This document shows, piece by piece, positions 19,429 through 28,891 of a DNA stretch of 64,000 nt (positions are counted from its first letter, which is position 1; the number at the start of each line of letters is the position of its first letter). The notes under the pieces are model-generated. The model was not told the DNA's origin. It was given only the letters and a program-made list of their open reading frames with translations, and searched no databases. A program made the translations under genes and the position numbers. The stretch spans positions 1-64,000 of the forward strand of contig JAHDXO010000049.1 of the NCBI GenBank assembly GCA_023382975.1. Direction: 5' to 3'. This DNA comes from Pirellulaceae bacterium (GTDB taxonomy: Bacteria; Planctomycetota; Planctomycetia; Pirellulales; Pirellulaceae).

Positions 19429-22400
19429 ATGAATCAGCGATCGACGGCAACGGATCGTAGCGGGGGGAAACCGACGAGGCGGCAAAGGCCTGCGCAGGTA
19501 GGTCGTTTCTGTCGGTGGATGCGGCTCGTCAGCGTGTTGACGCTCGGCTGGTGTTCCGCGCTGGCCTTGGCGGGGCAAGCGGCCGATCCGGCCGGGACGG
19601 ACGACGGGGGGCTGATCGACAAACTGGGCGTCTCGCGCGGCATCTGCGTGGTGCTGGGCGAGGACGCTTGCGAGGTCGCCCAGCGGCTTGCTGCTTCCAG
19701 CGAGTTGTTGATTTACGTCCAGACGCCCAATCGGCATCAGGCCGACTCGGCTCGGCTCGCCTTGGCCGATCTGGGGTTGTACGGCACGCGCGTCTTCGTC
19801 GAGCGAGGATCATTGGACCGATTGTTCCTGGCTGACAACGTGGCCGACGCGCTGATCGCCAGCGGGAGCGCCGCTGAGATGCCGGTCGGCGAGGCGTTGC
19901 GGGTCGTTCGACCGCACGGCCGCGTCTGGTTGGGTACAACGCAGCAAATCAAATCGCCGGCCGAGGGCGTCGACGACTGGAGCCACCCGTACCACGGGCC
20001 GGACAACAATCCGCAGTCGCAGGACCAAATCGCTCGGGGGCCGTATCTCACTCAGTTTCTGTCCGATCCACGCTACGCGCCGCTGCCGCAGGTCGCCGTC
20101 GCCGCCAACGGCCGCGTCTTCAAGGCGTTCGGGCACATCGCCTTCAAACCGCGCGAAGAGCCTTGGCTGAATACCCTGGCGGCGTTCAACGGCTACAACG
20201 GCACCCTGTTGTGGAAGCGGGCGATCCCGGAAGCGTTGATGGTGCATCGCAACACGCTGATCGCCACCGCGGACAAACTGTACTTCGGCGACGATCGGTC
20301 GTGCAAGGTGATCGACGCAGCGACGGGCGAGTTGCTGGACGAGATTGCCCCGCCCGCCGAACTGTGCGACGGCACGTTCTGGAAATGGATGGCCCTGGAG
20401 GACGGCGTGTTGTACGCGCTGGTGGGTGAGCAAGAACAGCGGGATCCGACCATTCGGCTGAACCGCCTGGCGCACGGCTGGCCCTGGAACCCGCTGTCGC
20501 CCGGCTACAACCAGCCCGAGCATCCCTGGGGCTTCGGCCGCACGCTGCTGGCGATCGATCCGGAGTCGCACAAAGTCCTGTGGCATTATCGGGAAGAACA
20601 GCCGGTCGACAGCCGCGCGCTGTGCCTGAGCCACGGGCGGCTCTTCGCGTTCCGCGCGGACCACTACCTGACTTGTCTGGACACGGCCAACGGCCGCGTG
20701 CTGTGGCGCAAGACGCCCGAGCAGGATCCGCAGTGGTTCGCATCGCTGGGGTCGGCGCTGAACCGCCAGGATTGGCGAACGAACTGGCGGACGACGGCCT
20801 ATCTGAAAGCCAGTGAGAAGGCCTTGTATTTCGCCGGTCCGCAGGTCGGCAAATTGCTGGCCGTGTCGACCGAGGACGGCCGCGTGCTGTGGGAGCATCC
20901 GTACAGCAACTACCAGATCATTCTGCGCGAGGACGGTCTGTACGCGGTTGCCGGCCAGATGGGCAAGGAAGTCGGCCTGGGCGGACGGTCCGATCCCGCG
21001 CCGGGCCCGCAGACCGAGCCCAGCCGCGTTTTCAATCCGCTCACCGGCGAGATCCTGGCCGAGGTCGATTTGGGCCGCCGCGCGTGTACGCGGCCGACCG
21101 GCGCGATCGACGCGGTCTTCTGCCGGGCCAGCGGCGGCTCGACCCGCTGGGACGCCGAGACGAAGTACTTCGGGCTCGTCTCGCCCATGCGCGCCCAGTG
21201 CCACGACGGGGTGACCGTGGCGAACGGTCTGTTGTACTGGTGGCCGTCGACGTGCGACTGCAATCTGACGCTGTACGGGATCACCTGTCTGGGACCGGCC
21301 GGCGACTTTGATTTTGCGGCGGCGGCCGACGAATCGAGTCGGCTTGAAGCCTCGGCCGCCGCCGAAGCCACCGCTTCGGAGCCGTCTGCCGAGCCGGCCG
21401 CAACGCCGGCCGACTGGCCGATGTTCCGCGCCGACGCGACCGGCAGCGTGACCACTTCGGCCGTGGTGCCACACGGCGTGCAGCAGCGGTGGCGGATGGC
21501 CCTGCCCCCGACCGTCCGACCCTCGCCGCCGGTGGCCGTCGGCGATCTGGTGTTCGTCGGAGGTTGCGACGGCATCGTCCGCGCGTTGGACCGGGCGGAC
21601 GGTTCGCTGCGTTGGCGGGGGATAACGGGCGGGGCCATGCGGATGCCGCCCAGCATCGACCGAGGCCGCGTGTTCGCCGCCTCGGGCGACGGTTGGGTCT
21701 ACGCCTGGGAGGCGGCCAGCGGGCGGGAATTGTGGCGCTTCCGCGTGGCGCCCGTCGAGCGGCGTATCCCGGTTTACGGCCGATTGCAATCGACCTGGCC
21801 GGCGGCCAGTGGGGTGCTGGTCGACGGTGACACGGTCTATGTGGCAGCGGGCATCGTCAACTACGACGGGACGCACGTCTACGCCTTGGACGCGGCCAGC
21901 GGACGCATCCGCTGGCAGAACAGCACCACCGGGCACCTGGACCCCGAGGCCCGCACGGGCGTCAGCGTCCAAGGGCATCTGCTGCTGCACGACGGCAAAT
22001 TGTACCTCGCCGGCGGCAACGTGGTATCGCCCGCGATCTACGACGTGCGCGACGGCAGTCTGCTGAACGACCCCGCGCAGCACGTCCGCCGCGTCCAGCA
22101 GAACAACGTGCCGGCGTCGACCAGTCCGCGCGGCGCCGATCTGTTTCTGGTCGGCAACCAAGTCATGGCGGCCGGCAAGCCGCTCTACGCGCATCCGGAC
22201 TGGGACGTATACGACCCGAGCGTCGAGCGAAAGACGCTGGTCACCACCGTCGGCGACCGCGAAATCGTTTGGTTGAACAACGCCCGCCTGCTGGGACTGG
22301 CGCGCGGCGCGACAGGTCACGCCGACCTGCTGCTGCGCGAGTGGGGCAAGCCGCGGATCGAGGGCGTCGAGCCGGTGTGGAGCCACGATTGCGGCGGCAG

Positions 22401-22617
22401 CGTGGCGATCGCCGTCGGCGCCAACGCCGTGGTCGTCGCCGGCCAAAACCGGCTGGTCACCGTTCGCTTGAGCGACGGAACGCCGCTGTGGACCGAACCG
22501 CTCCCCGCCGCACCCGTGCCGTGGGGCCTGGCGCTGGCCAACGACGGCAGCACCATTGTGACGCTCGAAAACGGGGAAGTCCTGTCCTTCGCCGGCAAAG
22601 ACCGGGCAGCGCCGTGA
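19429..22617 (+). CDS. PQQ-like beta-propeller protein with methyltransferase-like N-domain
   Basis: A 1062-residue protein. ATG 19429 has AGGAG 9 bases upstream. A signal peptide covers about residues 28-53 (VSVLTLGWCSALALAGQA). Residues about 65-170 look like a degenerate class I methyltransferase fold (GICVVLGEDACEVAQRLA, then VADALIASGSAAEMPVGEALRVVRPHGRVWLG). After DDWSHPYHGPDNNPQS come two PQQ-type propeller regions (repeats such as VLWHYREEQP, RVLWRKTPEQ, GSLRWRGITGGAMR). Known relatives are annotated as PQQ-binding-like repeat proteins of unknown activity. A 14-bp hairpin follows the stop. Confidence 0.85.
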   Translation: MNQRSTATDRSGGKPTRRQRPAQVGRFCRWMRLVSVLTLGWCSALALAGQAADPAGTDDGGLIDKLGVSRGICVVLGEDACEVAQRLAASSELLIYVQTPNRHQADSARLALADLGLYGTRVFVERGSLDRLFLADNVADALIASGSAAEMPVGEALRVVRPHGRVWLGTTQQIKSPAEGVDDWSHPYHGPDNNPQSQDQIARGPYLTQFLSDPRYAPLPQVAVAANGRVFKAFGHIAFKPREEPWLNTLAAFNGYNGTLLWKRAIPEALMVHRNTLIATADKLYFGDDRSCKVIDAATGELLDEIAPPAELCDGTFWKWMALEDGVLYALVGEQEQRDPTIRLNRLAHGWPWNPLSPGYNQPEHPWGFGRTLLAIDPESHKVLWHYREEQPVDSRALCLSHGRLFAFRADHYLTCLDTANGRVLWRKTPEQDPQWFASLGSALNRQDWRTNWRTTAYLKASEKALYFAGPQVGKLLAVSTEDGRVLWEHPYSNYQIILREDGLYAVAGQMGKEVGLGGRSDPAPGPQTEPSRVFNPLTGEILAEVDLGRRACTRPTGAIDAVFCRASGGSTRWDAETKYFGLVSPMRAQCHDGVTVANGLLYWWPSTCDCNLTLYGITCLGPAGDFDFAAAADESSRLEASAAAEATASEPSAEPAATPADWPMFRADATGSVTTSAVVPHGVQQRWRMALPPTVRPSPPVAVGDLVFVGGCDGIVRALDRADGSLRWRGITGGAMRMPPSIDRGRVFAASGDGWVYAWEAASGRELWRFRVAPVERRIPVYGRLQSTWPAASGVLVDGDTVYVAAGIVNYDGTHVYALDAASGRIRWQNSTTGHLDPEARTGVSVQGHLLLHDGKLYLAGGNVVSPAIYDVRDGSLLNDPAQHVRRVQQNNVPASTSPRGADLFLVGNQVMAAGKPLYAHPDWDVYDPSVERKTLVTTVGDREIVWLNNARLLGLARGATGHADLLLREWGKPRIEGVEPVWSHDCGGSVAIAVGANAVVVAGQNRLVTVRLSDGTPLWTEPLPAAPVPWGLALANDGSTIVTLENGEVLSFAGKDRAAP

Positions 22618-22645
22618 AAGCGAACGCGGAGAGTTGAAACGACAA

Positions 22646-22679
22646 GGAGCAGGACAGACACGAGCGTCTGTCCTGCTCC
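22646..22679. terminator. Possible bidirectional terminator hairpin
   Basis: Perfect 14-bp arms GGAGCAGGACAGAC (22646-22659) and GTCTGTCCTGCTCC (22666-22679) with a 6-base loop lie between two convergent genes. There is no long T-run, so intrinsic termination is likely but not proven. Confidence 0.55.
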
Positions 22680-22713
22680 ACTTGCCTGATCAATCCCCTG
22701 GGCTGGGTTACTG

Positions 22714-23709
22714 TTACTCTTCGAACGCCGAGTCGAAGGCGCGGGTGCTGGGCGAGAAATCCAGCTTCTTGACGAACCCGGCCGCTTCCTTGGCGCCAAA
22801 CTCGCGGTCCATGCCCGAGTCTTCCCATTCGACCGACAGCGGGCCGCTGTAGCTGATGTCGTTCAGCGCGCGGATGATCTCTTCGAAGTTCACTCCGCCC
22901 CGGCCCGGACTGCGGAAATCCCAGCCGCGGCGGTGGTCGCCGAAGTTCAGGTGGCTGGCCAGAATGCCGCTCTTGCCGTTCAGCGTCGTGATGGCGTCCT
23001 TGACATGCACGTGGTAGATCCGATCCGGGAACGCCCGGATGAACTCGACCGGGTCCACGAACTGCCAATGCAGATGGCTGGGGTCGAAGTTGAACCCGAA
23101 TTCTTCGCGGTAGTCCAGTGCCTCGAGCGCCTTTTGCGCCGTGTAGATGTCGAAGGCGATTTCCGTCGGATGGACTTCCAGCGCGAACTTGACGCCGCAT
23201 TCCCCGAACACGTCCAGAATCGGATTGAACCGCTCGGCCAGCAGTTCGAACCCGGCCTCGATCATCGACGGCGAAACCGGCGGGAACGAGTAGTTCAAGT
23301 GCCAAATGCTGGAACCCGTGAACCCGTTCACCACGCTGACCCCGAATTTCTGAGCCGCGCGGGCCGTATTCTTCAACTCTTCGATCGCCCGCTGCTGGAC
23401 TCCGGCCGGATCGCCGTCGCCCCACACGTACGGCGGCAGAATCACCTTGTGACGCTCGTCGATCAGGTCCAGCACGGCTTGGCCGACCAGATGGTTGCTG
23501 ATCGCGTAGCACTGAAGATCGTGGCTTTCGAGCAACTCGCGCTTGCGGGCACAGTAGCCATCGTCCGCCAAGGCTTTGTCCACTTCGAAGTGGTCGCCCC
23601 AACAGGCCAGCTCCAAACCATCGTAGCCGAACTCTTTCGCCTTGCGGGCCATGTCCTGGACCGACAAATCGGCCCATTGGCCGGTGAACAAAGTAACCGG
23701 TCGCGCCAT
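22714..23709 (-). CDS. Sugar phosphate isomerase/epimerase-like TIM-barrel protein
   Basis: A 331-residue AP-endonuclease-2-type TIM barrel (xylose-isomerase-like). Typical strands are FGYDGLELACWGDHFEVD, GVKFALEVHPTEIAFD with the metal-binding Glu, GFNFDPSHLHWQFVDP with Asp and His ligands, YHVHVKDA, and PLSVEWED with the last Glu near the C-terminus. These residues fit a divalent-metal site for ketose/aldose isomerisation. No signal peptide is seen, so it is cytosolic. Paralogs of this family are abundant in planctomycetes and their substrates are mostly unknown. It is convergent with the PQQ gene. Confidence 0.88.
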   Translation of the reverse strand: MARPVTLFTGQWADLSVQDMARKAKEFGYDGLELACWGDHFEVDKALADDGYCARKRELLESHDLQCYAISNHLVGQAVLDLIDERHKVILPPYVWGDGDPAGVQQRAIEELKNTARAAQKFGVSVVNGFTGSSIWHLNYSFPPVSPSMIEAGFELLAERFNPILDVFGECGVKFALEVHPTEIAFDIYTAQKALEALDYREEFGFNFDPSHLHWQFVDPVEFIRAFPDRIYHVHVKDAITTLNGKSGILASHLNFGDHRRGWDFRSPGRGGVNFEEIIRALNDISYSGPLSVEWEDSGMDREFGAKEAAGFVKKLDFSPSTRAFDSAFEE

Positions 23710-23914
23710 TTCGTTGCTCCTTACTTTCTAGACTGTAAGTGTGAGATCGGGATGTCCATCTGAAGCGATCCATTGTGCCGTTCGGAAGGCAAACCCGCAA
23801 CCACCGAGCGCACGCGCGAATTCGCGGAATTTCCGTAGTGATCGATCGGCCGGAATGTCGTAGGCTGAACGATAGGAATGTCAGCAGCCTCGATGAAACA
23901 AGGGTCTTCAGAAA

Positions 23915-25051
23915 ATGGAAATAAAACCCTTCACGCGGATAACTGAGAAACCCAAACACGAACGGGTTCGGCCGGATTTCGGGGCGAATGGAGGCCGGTA
24001 CGGCCAGTGCAGCTTCGCTTGCGGTCGGCGCATCGCGCTGGCCCTGATCGTGCTGGCTTCGGCAGTCAGTTCGGCGAGCGCTCAGCCGCGCGTCGAGCTG
24101 GAACTGATCACCGAGGAAGGAGCCCCGGCGACGATCGCCCATCAGTGGGGTGCCGCGCTGAGCGATCTGCGGCTGGGCAATCTGCGGATTCGGGCTGGCC
24201 GGCCGGGGGACCGGGTCGAGATCCAGCAGCGAGGCAGCGGCGACTCGGCGACCTATCTGGTCACCGGGGCGTTGACGGCGCGCAGCACGCTGCGTCTGCC
24301 GGGAGCTGAGTTTCGGTTGGGTGACAAAGCCGGATTGTCCGCCTGGATTGCCAAGCTGAAAGAGGGTGGCGAGACGCGATTGAACGAACGGGAAGCCGCG
24401 TTCGGCATGACGCCGACCCAATTGGTCGCCGTTCACGATGCGCTGAAGGTGCCCGTCACGTTCGCCACCAAGGGGCAGCGCTCGTTCGATGTTCTGAAGC
24501 GGATCTCGGCCACGCTCCGTTTGTCGTTCCTGGCGGACACCGAGGCCCGAACGGCGATGGGCGGCGACGATCCGGTGCTGGACGAATTGCAGGGGTTGAG
24601 TGCGGGCACGGCCATCGCCGCGGTCCTGCGTCCGCTCGGGCTGGTCATGGTCCCGCAGAAGCAGAGCGGCGGCGAGGTGCGGTTGTGGATCACCGACGTC
24701 CGGCGATCGCAAGAATCCTGGCCCGTGGGCTGGCCGTCGACGTCGTCGCCTCGCGAAACGCTGCCGGAGTTGTTTGCATTCGCCAAGAACGTTGCCATCC
24801 AGGATACGCCGCTGGACGTCGCTCTCGAAGCGATCGGCCAGCGAGTGAAAGCGCCGCTGCTGTTCGACCACAACTCGCTGGTCCGGCAGCGGATCGATCC
24901 GGCCACGGTCAACGTCACGCTGGATGACGGGCGGACCTACTACCAGCGCATCATCGGCCGCTTGTTGAATCAAGCCGGCCTGACCAGCGAACTGCGGGTC
25001 GACGACGCCGGAACCCCGTTCCTGTGGATCACCACGCTGCGCCGGAATTGA
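23915..25051 (+). CDS. Secreted protein with an STN-like C-terminal region
   Basis: A 378-residue protein with a hydrophobic signal at about residues 40-58 (ALALIVLASAVSSASA), so the true start may lie downstream of ATG 23915; no strong ribosome site marks either. After the signal comes VELELITEEGAPATIAHQWGAAL, a middle region, and a C-terminal segment resembling the secretin/TonB short N-terminal (STN) fold: TPLDVALEAIGQRVKAPLLFD followed by VNVTLDDGRTYYQRIIGRLLNQAGL. STN domains are small periplasmic interaction folds. It is an orphan with no partner gene nearby, and function is unknown. Confidence 0.7.
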   Translation: MEIKPFTRITEKPKHERVRPDFGANGGRYGQCSFACGRRIALALIVLASAVSSASAQPRVELELITEEGAPATIAHQWGAALSDLRLGNLRIRAGRPGDRVEIQQRGSGDSATYLVTGALTARSTLRLPGAEFRLGDKAGLSAWIAKLKEGGETRLNEREAAFGMTPTQLVAVHDALKVPVTFATKGQRSFDVLKRISATLRLSFLADTEARTAMGGDDPVLDELQGLSAGTAIAAVLRPLGLVMVPQKQSGGEVRLWITDVRRSQESWPVGWPSTSSPRETLPELFAFAKNVAIQDTPLDVALEAIGQRVKAPLLFDHNSLVRQRIDPATVNVTLDDGRTYYQRIIGRLLNQAGLTSELRVDDAGTPFLWITTLRRN

Positions 25052-25106
25052 TGCCGATCCCGGCTGCGGTTCCGGACTAATCCGTCAGTCCAGACGAAGA
25101 ATGCGG

Positions 25107-25160
25107 GTAGCCGAATTCGTGAGAATTCGGAAATCACGGAAGTCTCACGACTTCCGCTAC
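25107..25160. repeat. BIME-like pair of GTAG-headed palindromes
   Basis: GTAG (25107-25110) plus the hairpin CCGAATTC-GTGA-GAATTCGG, then a spacer and a second hairpin CGGAAGTC-TCAC-GACTTCCG closing with CTAC (25157-25160). The two units face each other. A 26-base part (25107-25132) recurs as an exact inverse complement at 47863-47888. Confidence 0.8.
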
Positions 25161-25193
25161 CCCAACATTACGCCTTGACGACGCACGAATGCG

Positions 25194-28166
25194 TCAGTCC
25201 GGCGGATGGTCCGTTCCATCGGGCTCAATCTCCAAAAAGCTAGCGGCGTTGCCGTTCAGCGGGATCTGCAACACCAGCTGTCCGTCCGCGGCCACTTGGT
25301 GCTGTTGACGGCGAGTTTGCTGCAACCGGGCGAGCGATTCGATCTTGCTCACTTCCTCGGCCGAATAGGCTCGCGGCGCAGTCATTCGCTGCGCCATCCG
25401 CAGCAAGCGGTCTCGCGACTCGGGATGCGTCGTGCGTTGGAAGAACTCGAGCAAGGGAAGAGCCGCCCAGTTGCCGGCGATCGGCAGTTTCTCGATTTCG
25501 TCCAAGGCCGCCAACTGGGTATCCCGATCAGCACTTTCCAGCCGCCGCACGGCGGCTTGGAATTGGTCCCGGACCTTTGGAGTCGGATCGTGCCGCGGAT
25601 CCGGCCGGTCTCGCAACGGGCGGGCGAGCCGATAGTAGGAATTGTGTTCCTTGTCGAAACGATACTCGCGAACCGCATACCCGCTGGTCGGGAGACCGCG
25701 AAGATCGAGCGTGACGTCGAACGACCGACCGGAGGCCGATTGGGTGTCGAGCATCTGGTGGGCGTAAACCAACACGAGCCACCGCGGCGCGCTCCGCGCT
25801 TGCTCGAAACCCGCGGCCGGCTCCGGTGCCTGGCCGCCCGGTGCCCGTTCTGCCTCCTTCCGTTCCGCGATTTCTCCGTCGCTGCGCGCCACGAATCCGC
25901 TGACCACGTGTCCGCCGACGACCTGCTCGGGCAGCACCCAGAATCCGTCCTGCATCCGGTTCAGCAGACCGAGGAAATGCAGGATGGGCATGGGCAGCGT
26001 GATCGTGCGATCGCGCAGACCGTCGCCGTCGTCGTCCACCTGGACCTCGCGCACACAGTCGTTGCGGCCTTCGAAATCCCGGGCCGGCCAGGGCCAGAAG
26101 GTCAAGATCGTCTCGCCGTACCCGTATCGCGGGTCGCCGGCTGCTTTGGCCAACTGCCGCCGTGCGACATCGGCGCACCAGGTGGGATAGTATCCGTTCC
26201 CCAAGTAACTATCGCTGAAGGCCGGGTCGAGCGGCATGTCCCAGCCTGGGCAGGATTCGTGCGAGTTGACCCAGAGTCGGGCGTAGTATTCCGCGTCGAC
26301 CTCCAACGCCATCTCCTTCGCCCGCGCGAGTTTGTCCGCCATCAGTTGCGACGTGTTGTAGGCATGGATCGAGACGAAGTCGCACGGGCTGCCCCGACCC
26401 TCGTGCGCGCCGCACAGCGATTCGACCCGTTTCGACCGCTTGCCGTCCAGCCGCGGATCGGCCACAGCGGCGTTCGACATCAAGGCGCCCTTCACCTCGG
26501 CGGCCCGCGGCGAACAATGGACCAAGAACTCGCGCAAGCGCAGATTCGTGCCGAAGATCGCTCCCAACTCCAGCCCGCCTACAAACACCTGCTGCGAATC
26601 GTAGCCGCGGTCTTCGAACGCCCGCAGGATCGCGTCGACCGTGTAGTCGTAGAACTTCTGCAACTCGATCCAGTCCGATCGCCAGAAATGCCCGCCCAAA
26701 TCCGGCTCGTTGAACACGCTCCACGGGAAATCCAGGGACCGGTCGCCGTAACGATCGATCACGTGCGTCGTGATCGCGTGAACCACTTCGTGCAACTGGG
26801 CGTAGTCTTTGGCCGTGGTCCAGTTGCGTCCATCGATCGCCAGATCGCCGGGCGCATCGGCAAAATTCACCAGCACCCGACGGTCGAAACGCCGGATCGC
26901 CATGTCCCATTCGTGATCCAGTCGCCGCCAGAAATATCGGGGCGTTCCCACCGGCCGGAACTTGACCAAATGACAACCGCCCGGCGGAAACAGACCTGGC
27001 GCCAGGGGGTCTTCCTGTTCGGGCAGCGGACCTGCATAGTCCAGTTTCCAGCCGCCGTTGGGCGTGTCGAACGCGGTGACCACGATCGAGCGTTCCGCGT
27101 CGTCGACCGAAACCACCGTCGCCCGCGCGCTGGACACGCCGTCCGCGATCAGCACTTCATCGCCGGGCCGGTAATCGCCGGCCAGCGGCCGATTCGACGC
27201 GATCCCGTACTGCTGGTGACCGAAGAAATCTTCCAGGCGGAGTCGCACGTGTTCGGCTTGGGCGTTGATCGCCACGATGCGGCGAGTCTCCAATTCGCGC
27301 ACGATGCCCGGCAGATTGCCCGACAGCAGCTTCGGCTGCCGCTCCATTCCCGTCAGCCAGAAATCGCGTTGTAGACTCCATGCGCGCGGCGACGACTGGC
27401 GCACTTGATCCATCAGCTCGAATGTCGGTATCCGATTCTTGTGATTGGTGGCGAAGCTCGTGCCGCAGAAGCCGGAGAAGAATCCGCCCTGCCAAGCGAT
27501 CCGCGGAGCCGCGTCGCTCGTGTCGACTTCAAAATGCAGCGAGGCGGGCTCGCCGGCGGCCTCGGTCGTGAACTGCCACTGCCGCGATGCAGCCGGCAAT
27601 TCGGCGCCTTGCTTGGACCGGGCCGCGATGCGGACGGTATAGCGGGTCGACGGTTGCAGCGGCTGCGAGCCTTCGGCGTAGACGGCCAACGTCCTGCCGT
27701 CCCGTCCCTGCTTGCCCGGAAACAGCCGTCCCGTGTAGCCCTCGGCAAACCGTTGGTCCTTGTCCAAGACGCTCATCGGTTGGCCGCCGTCCGGTTCGAG
27801 CGCAATCGTCACGGAATTGGGATCGACGTCATCGTCCGTCTTGCTCTGCACAGCCAGTTCAAAGTATAGACTGGTCGTCAGCGGCACATGCTGCTCGCCG
27901 GGGCTCGGACGGGGCACGCCGTACGGGTCCGCCTTCCGCGAAACCCGCACGATCTTGGAAGACGATTCCGGCGTTTGGGAAAACGCCGTCGAAGGGTACG
28001 CGGCGGCTGTCAGCAGCATGCAGACGGCCAGAATACTCAGTCCAACGCCCCGCGCGGTGCTGCGCCCTCCGGCATCGTGACCCGCGCCGAGCGCTGGCCG
28101 ATCATGTCCTGATGACTGCCCGGATACCCCGACCAACTCGCGAACCACCGCTTTTCGCCACGCCAC
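25194..28166 (-). CDS. Exported clan GH-A glycosidase-like protein
   Basis: A 990-residue protein starting at GTG 28166, with GGAGG 6 bases upstream, although longer in-frame starts exist. A signal sequence lies at about residues 35-60 (GLSILAVCMLLTAAAYPSTAFS). An Ig-like strand domain (about 65-190) precedes a TIM-barrel region whose acid/base site is PWSVFNEPDLGGHFW, the NEP motif of clan GH-A (GH39-like), with a possible nucleophile Glu in WVNSHESCPGWDM. A helical C-terminal region ends the protein. The family is inferred from this motif only; some residues could be replaced, so activity is not assured. Confidence 0.7.
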   Translation of the reverse strand: MAWRKAVVRELVGVSGQSSGHDRPALGAGHDAGGRSTARGVGLSILAVCMLLTAAAYPSTAFSQTPESSSKIVRVSRKADPYGVPRPSPGEQHVPLTTSLYFELAVQSKTDDDVDPNSVTIALEPDGGQPMSVLDKDQRFAEGYTGRLFPGKQGRDGRTLAVYAEGSQPLQPSTRYTVRIAARSKQGAELPAASRQWQFTTEAAGEPASLHFEVDTSDAAPRIAWQGGFFSGFCGTSFATNHKNRIPTFELMDQVRQSSPRAWSLQRDFWLTGMERQPKLLSGNLPGIVRELETRRIVAINAQAEHVRLRLEDFFGHQQYGIASNRPLAGDYRPGDEVLIADGVSSARATVVSVDDAERSIVVTAFDTPNGGWKLDYAGPLPEQEDPLAPGLFPPGGCHLVKFRPVGTPRYFWRRLDHEWDMAIRRFDRRVLVNFADAPGDLAIDGRNWTTAKDYAQLHEVVHAITTHVIDRYGDRSLDFPWSVFNEPDLGGHFWRSDWIELQKFYDYTVDAILRAFEDRGYDSQQVFVGGLELGAIFGTNLRLREFLVHCSPRAAEVKGALMSNAAVADPRLDGKRSKRVESLCGAHEGRGSPCDFVSIHAYNTSQLMADKLARAKEMALEVDAEYYARLWVNSHESCPGWDMPLDPAFSDSYLGNGYYPTWCADVARRQLAKAAGDPRYGYGETILTFWPWPARDFEGRNDCVREVQVDDDGDGLRDRTITLPMPILHFLGLLNRMQDGFWVLPEQVVGGHVVSGFVARSDGEIAERKEAERAPGGQAPEPAAGFEQARSAPRWLVLVYAHQMLDTQSASGRSFDVTLDLRGLPTSGYAVREYRFDKEHNSYYRLARPLRDRPDPRHDPTPKVRDQFQAAVRRLESADRDTQLAALDEIEKLPIAGNWAALPLLEFFQRTTHPESRDRLLRMAQRMTAPRAYSAEEVSKIESLARLQQTRRQQHQVAADGQLVLQIPLNGNAASFLEIEPDGTDHPPD

Positions 28167-28453
28167 AACAGACCTCCGAGAAGATAGATTGGAATCGTCG
28201 GCGGATCGCAGTTGCAACGTCGTCGGTCGCGGCGATCCATAATCCTGCAAGCCGTTCTCCAACGATTCTACTTCCCCGGTGCATCCTGTCCACGCGGTTG
28301 CGGGCACCATCGCGCTCGCACAGTTCGGAGCCGCGGGCCAACCTCGCAGGGCCATCCCTGTTTTCGCTCGCGATTCCTCCGTACAATGAGGCACCGCGAT
28401 TCGCCAACTCTGGCACCGCACCTGCCTTTCCATCTTTACAGGAGCCAGTCAAC

Positions 28454-28837
28454 ATGACACTGGGCGAATACTTCGAACAGGCCAACGGATTCGGTGTCCT
28501 GGCGACCACCGACGCCAGTGGACAAGTCAACCAGGCGATCTATGTTAAACCTTGCTTTCTGGACCCGGATGACGATGGGACTTGCTGTTTCATCATGACG
28601 CAGCGTTTGTCTCACGACAACGTGTGGCGAAACCCGAGCGCCTCGTATCTGTTCATCGAAGATGGCGGACAGTTCGCTGGCAAACGACTGTCCCTGCGAG
28701 TGATCGCGGAGGAAACGAAAATCGAGAAAATCAAAGAGGTTCGCCGCCGCGTGGATCCGCCGATCACGGAAGGGGAAAGCAAGTATCTCGTATTCTTTCA
28801 CGTTGAAGGCGTGCGTCCCTTGATCGGCACCGAATGA
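28454..28837 (+). CDS. Pyridoxamine 5'-phosphate oxidase-fold protein
   Basis: A 127-residue split-barrel protein from ATG 28454 with AGGAG about 10 bases upstream. The start TLGEYFEQANGFGVLATTDASGQVNQAIYV is the flavin-binding barrel of the pyridoxamine-phosphate-oxidase-like family, followed by FIMTQRLSHDNVWRNPSASYLF and the C-terminal VFFHVEGVRPLIG. It is short, so it probably represents a stand-alone FMN- or heme-binding member rather than true PdxH. It is soluble and probably monocistronic. Confidence 0.85.
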   Translation: MTLGEYFEQANGFGVLATTDASGQVNQAIYVKPCFLDPDDDGTCCFIMTQRLSHDNVWRNPSASYLFIEDGGQFAGKRLSLRVIAEETKIEKIKEVRRRVDPPITEGESKYLVFFHVEGVRPLIGTE

Positions 28838-28891
28838 TGCGCCGGTCGCGCGCGTTGTCAAAATCATCCGTCAACCAACAGGAAGATGCTC

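Noticed and set aside
19810..22446. An 878-residue minus-strand frame opposite the PQQ protein
   Set aside because: Val/Arg/Gln-rich with no family; the PQQ repeats on the plus strand explain the open frame.
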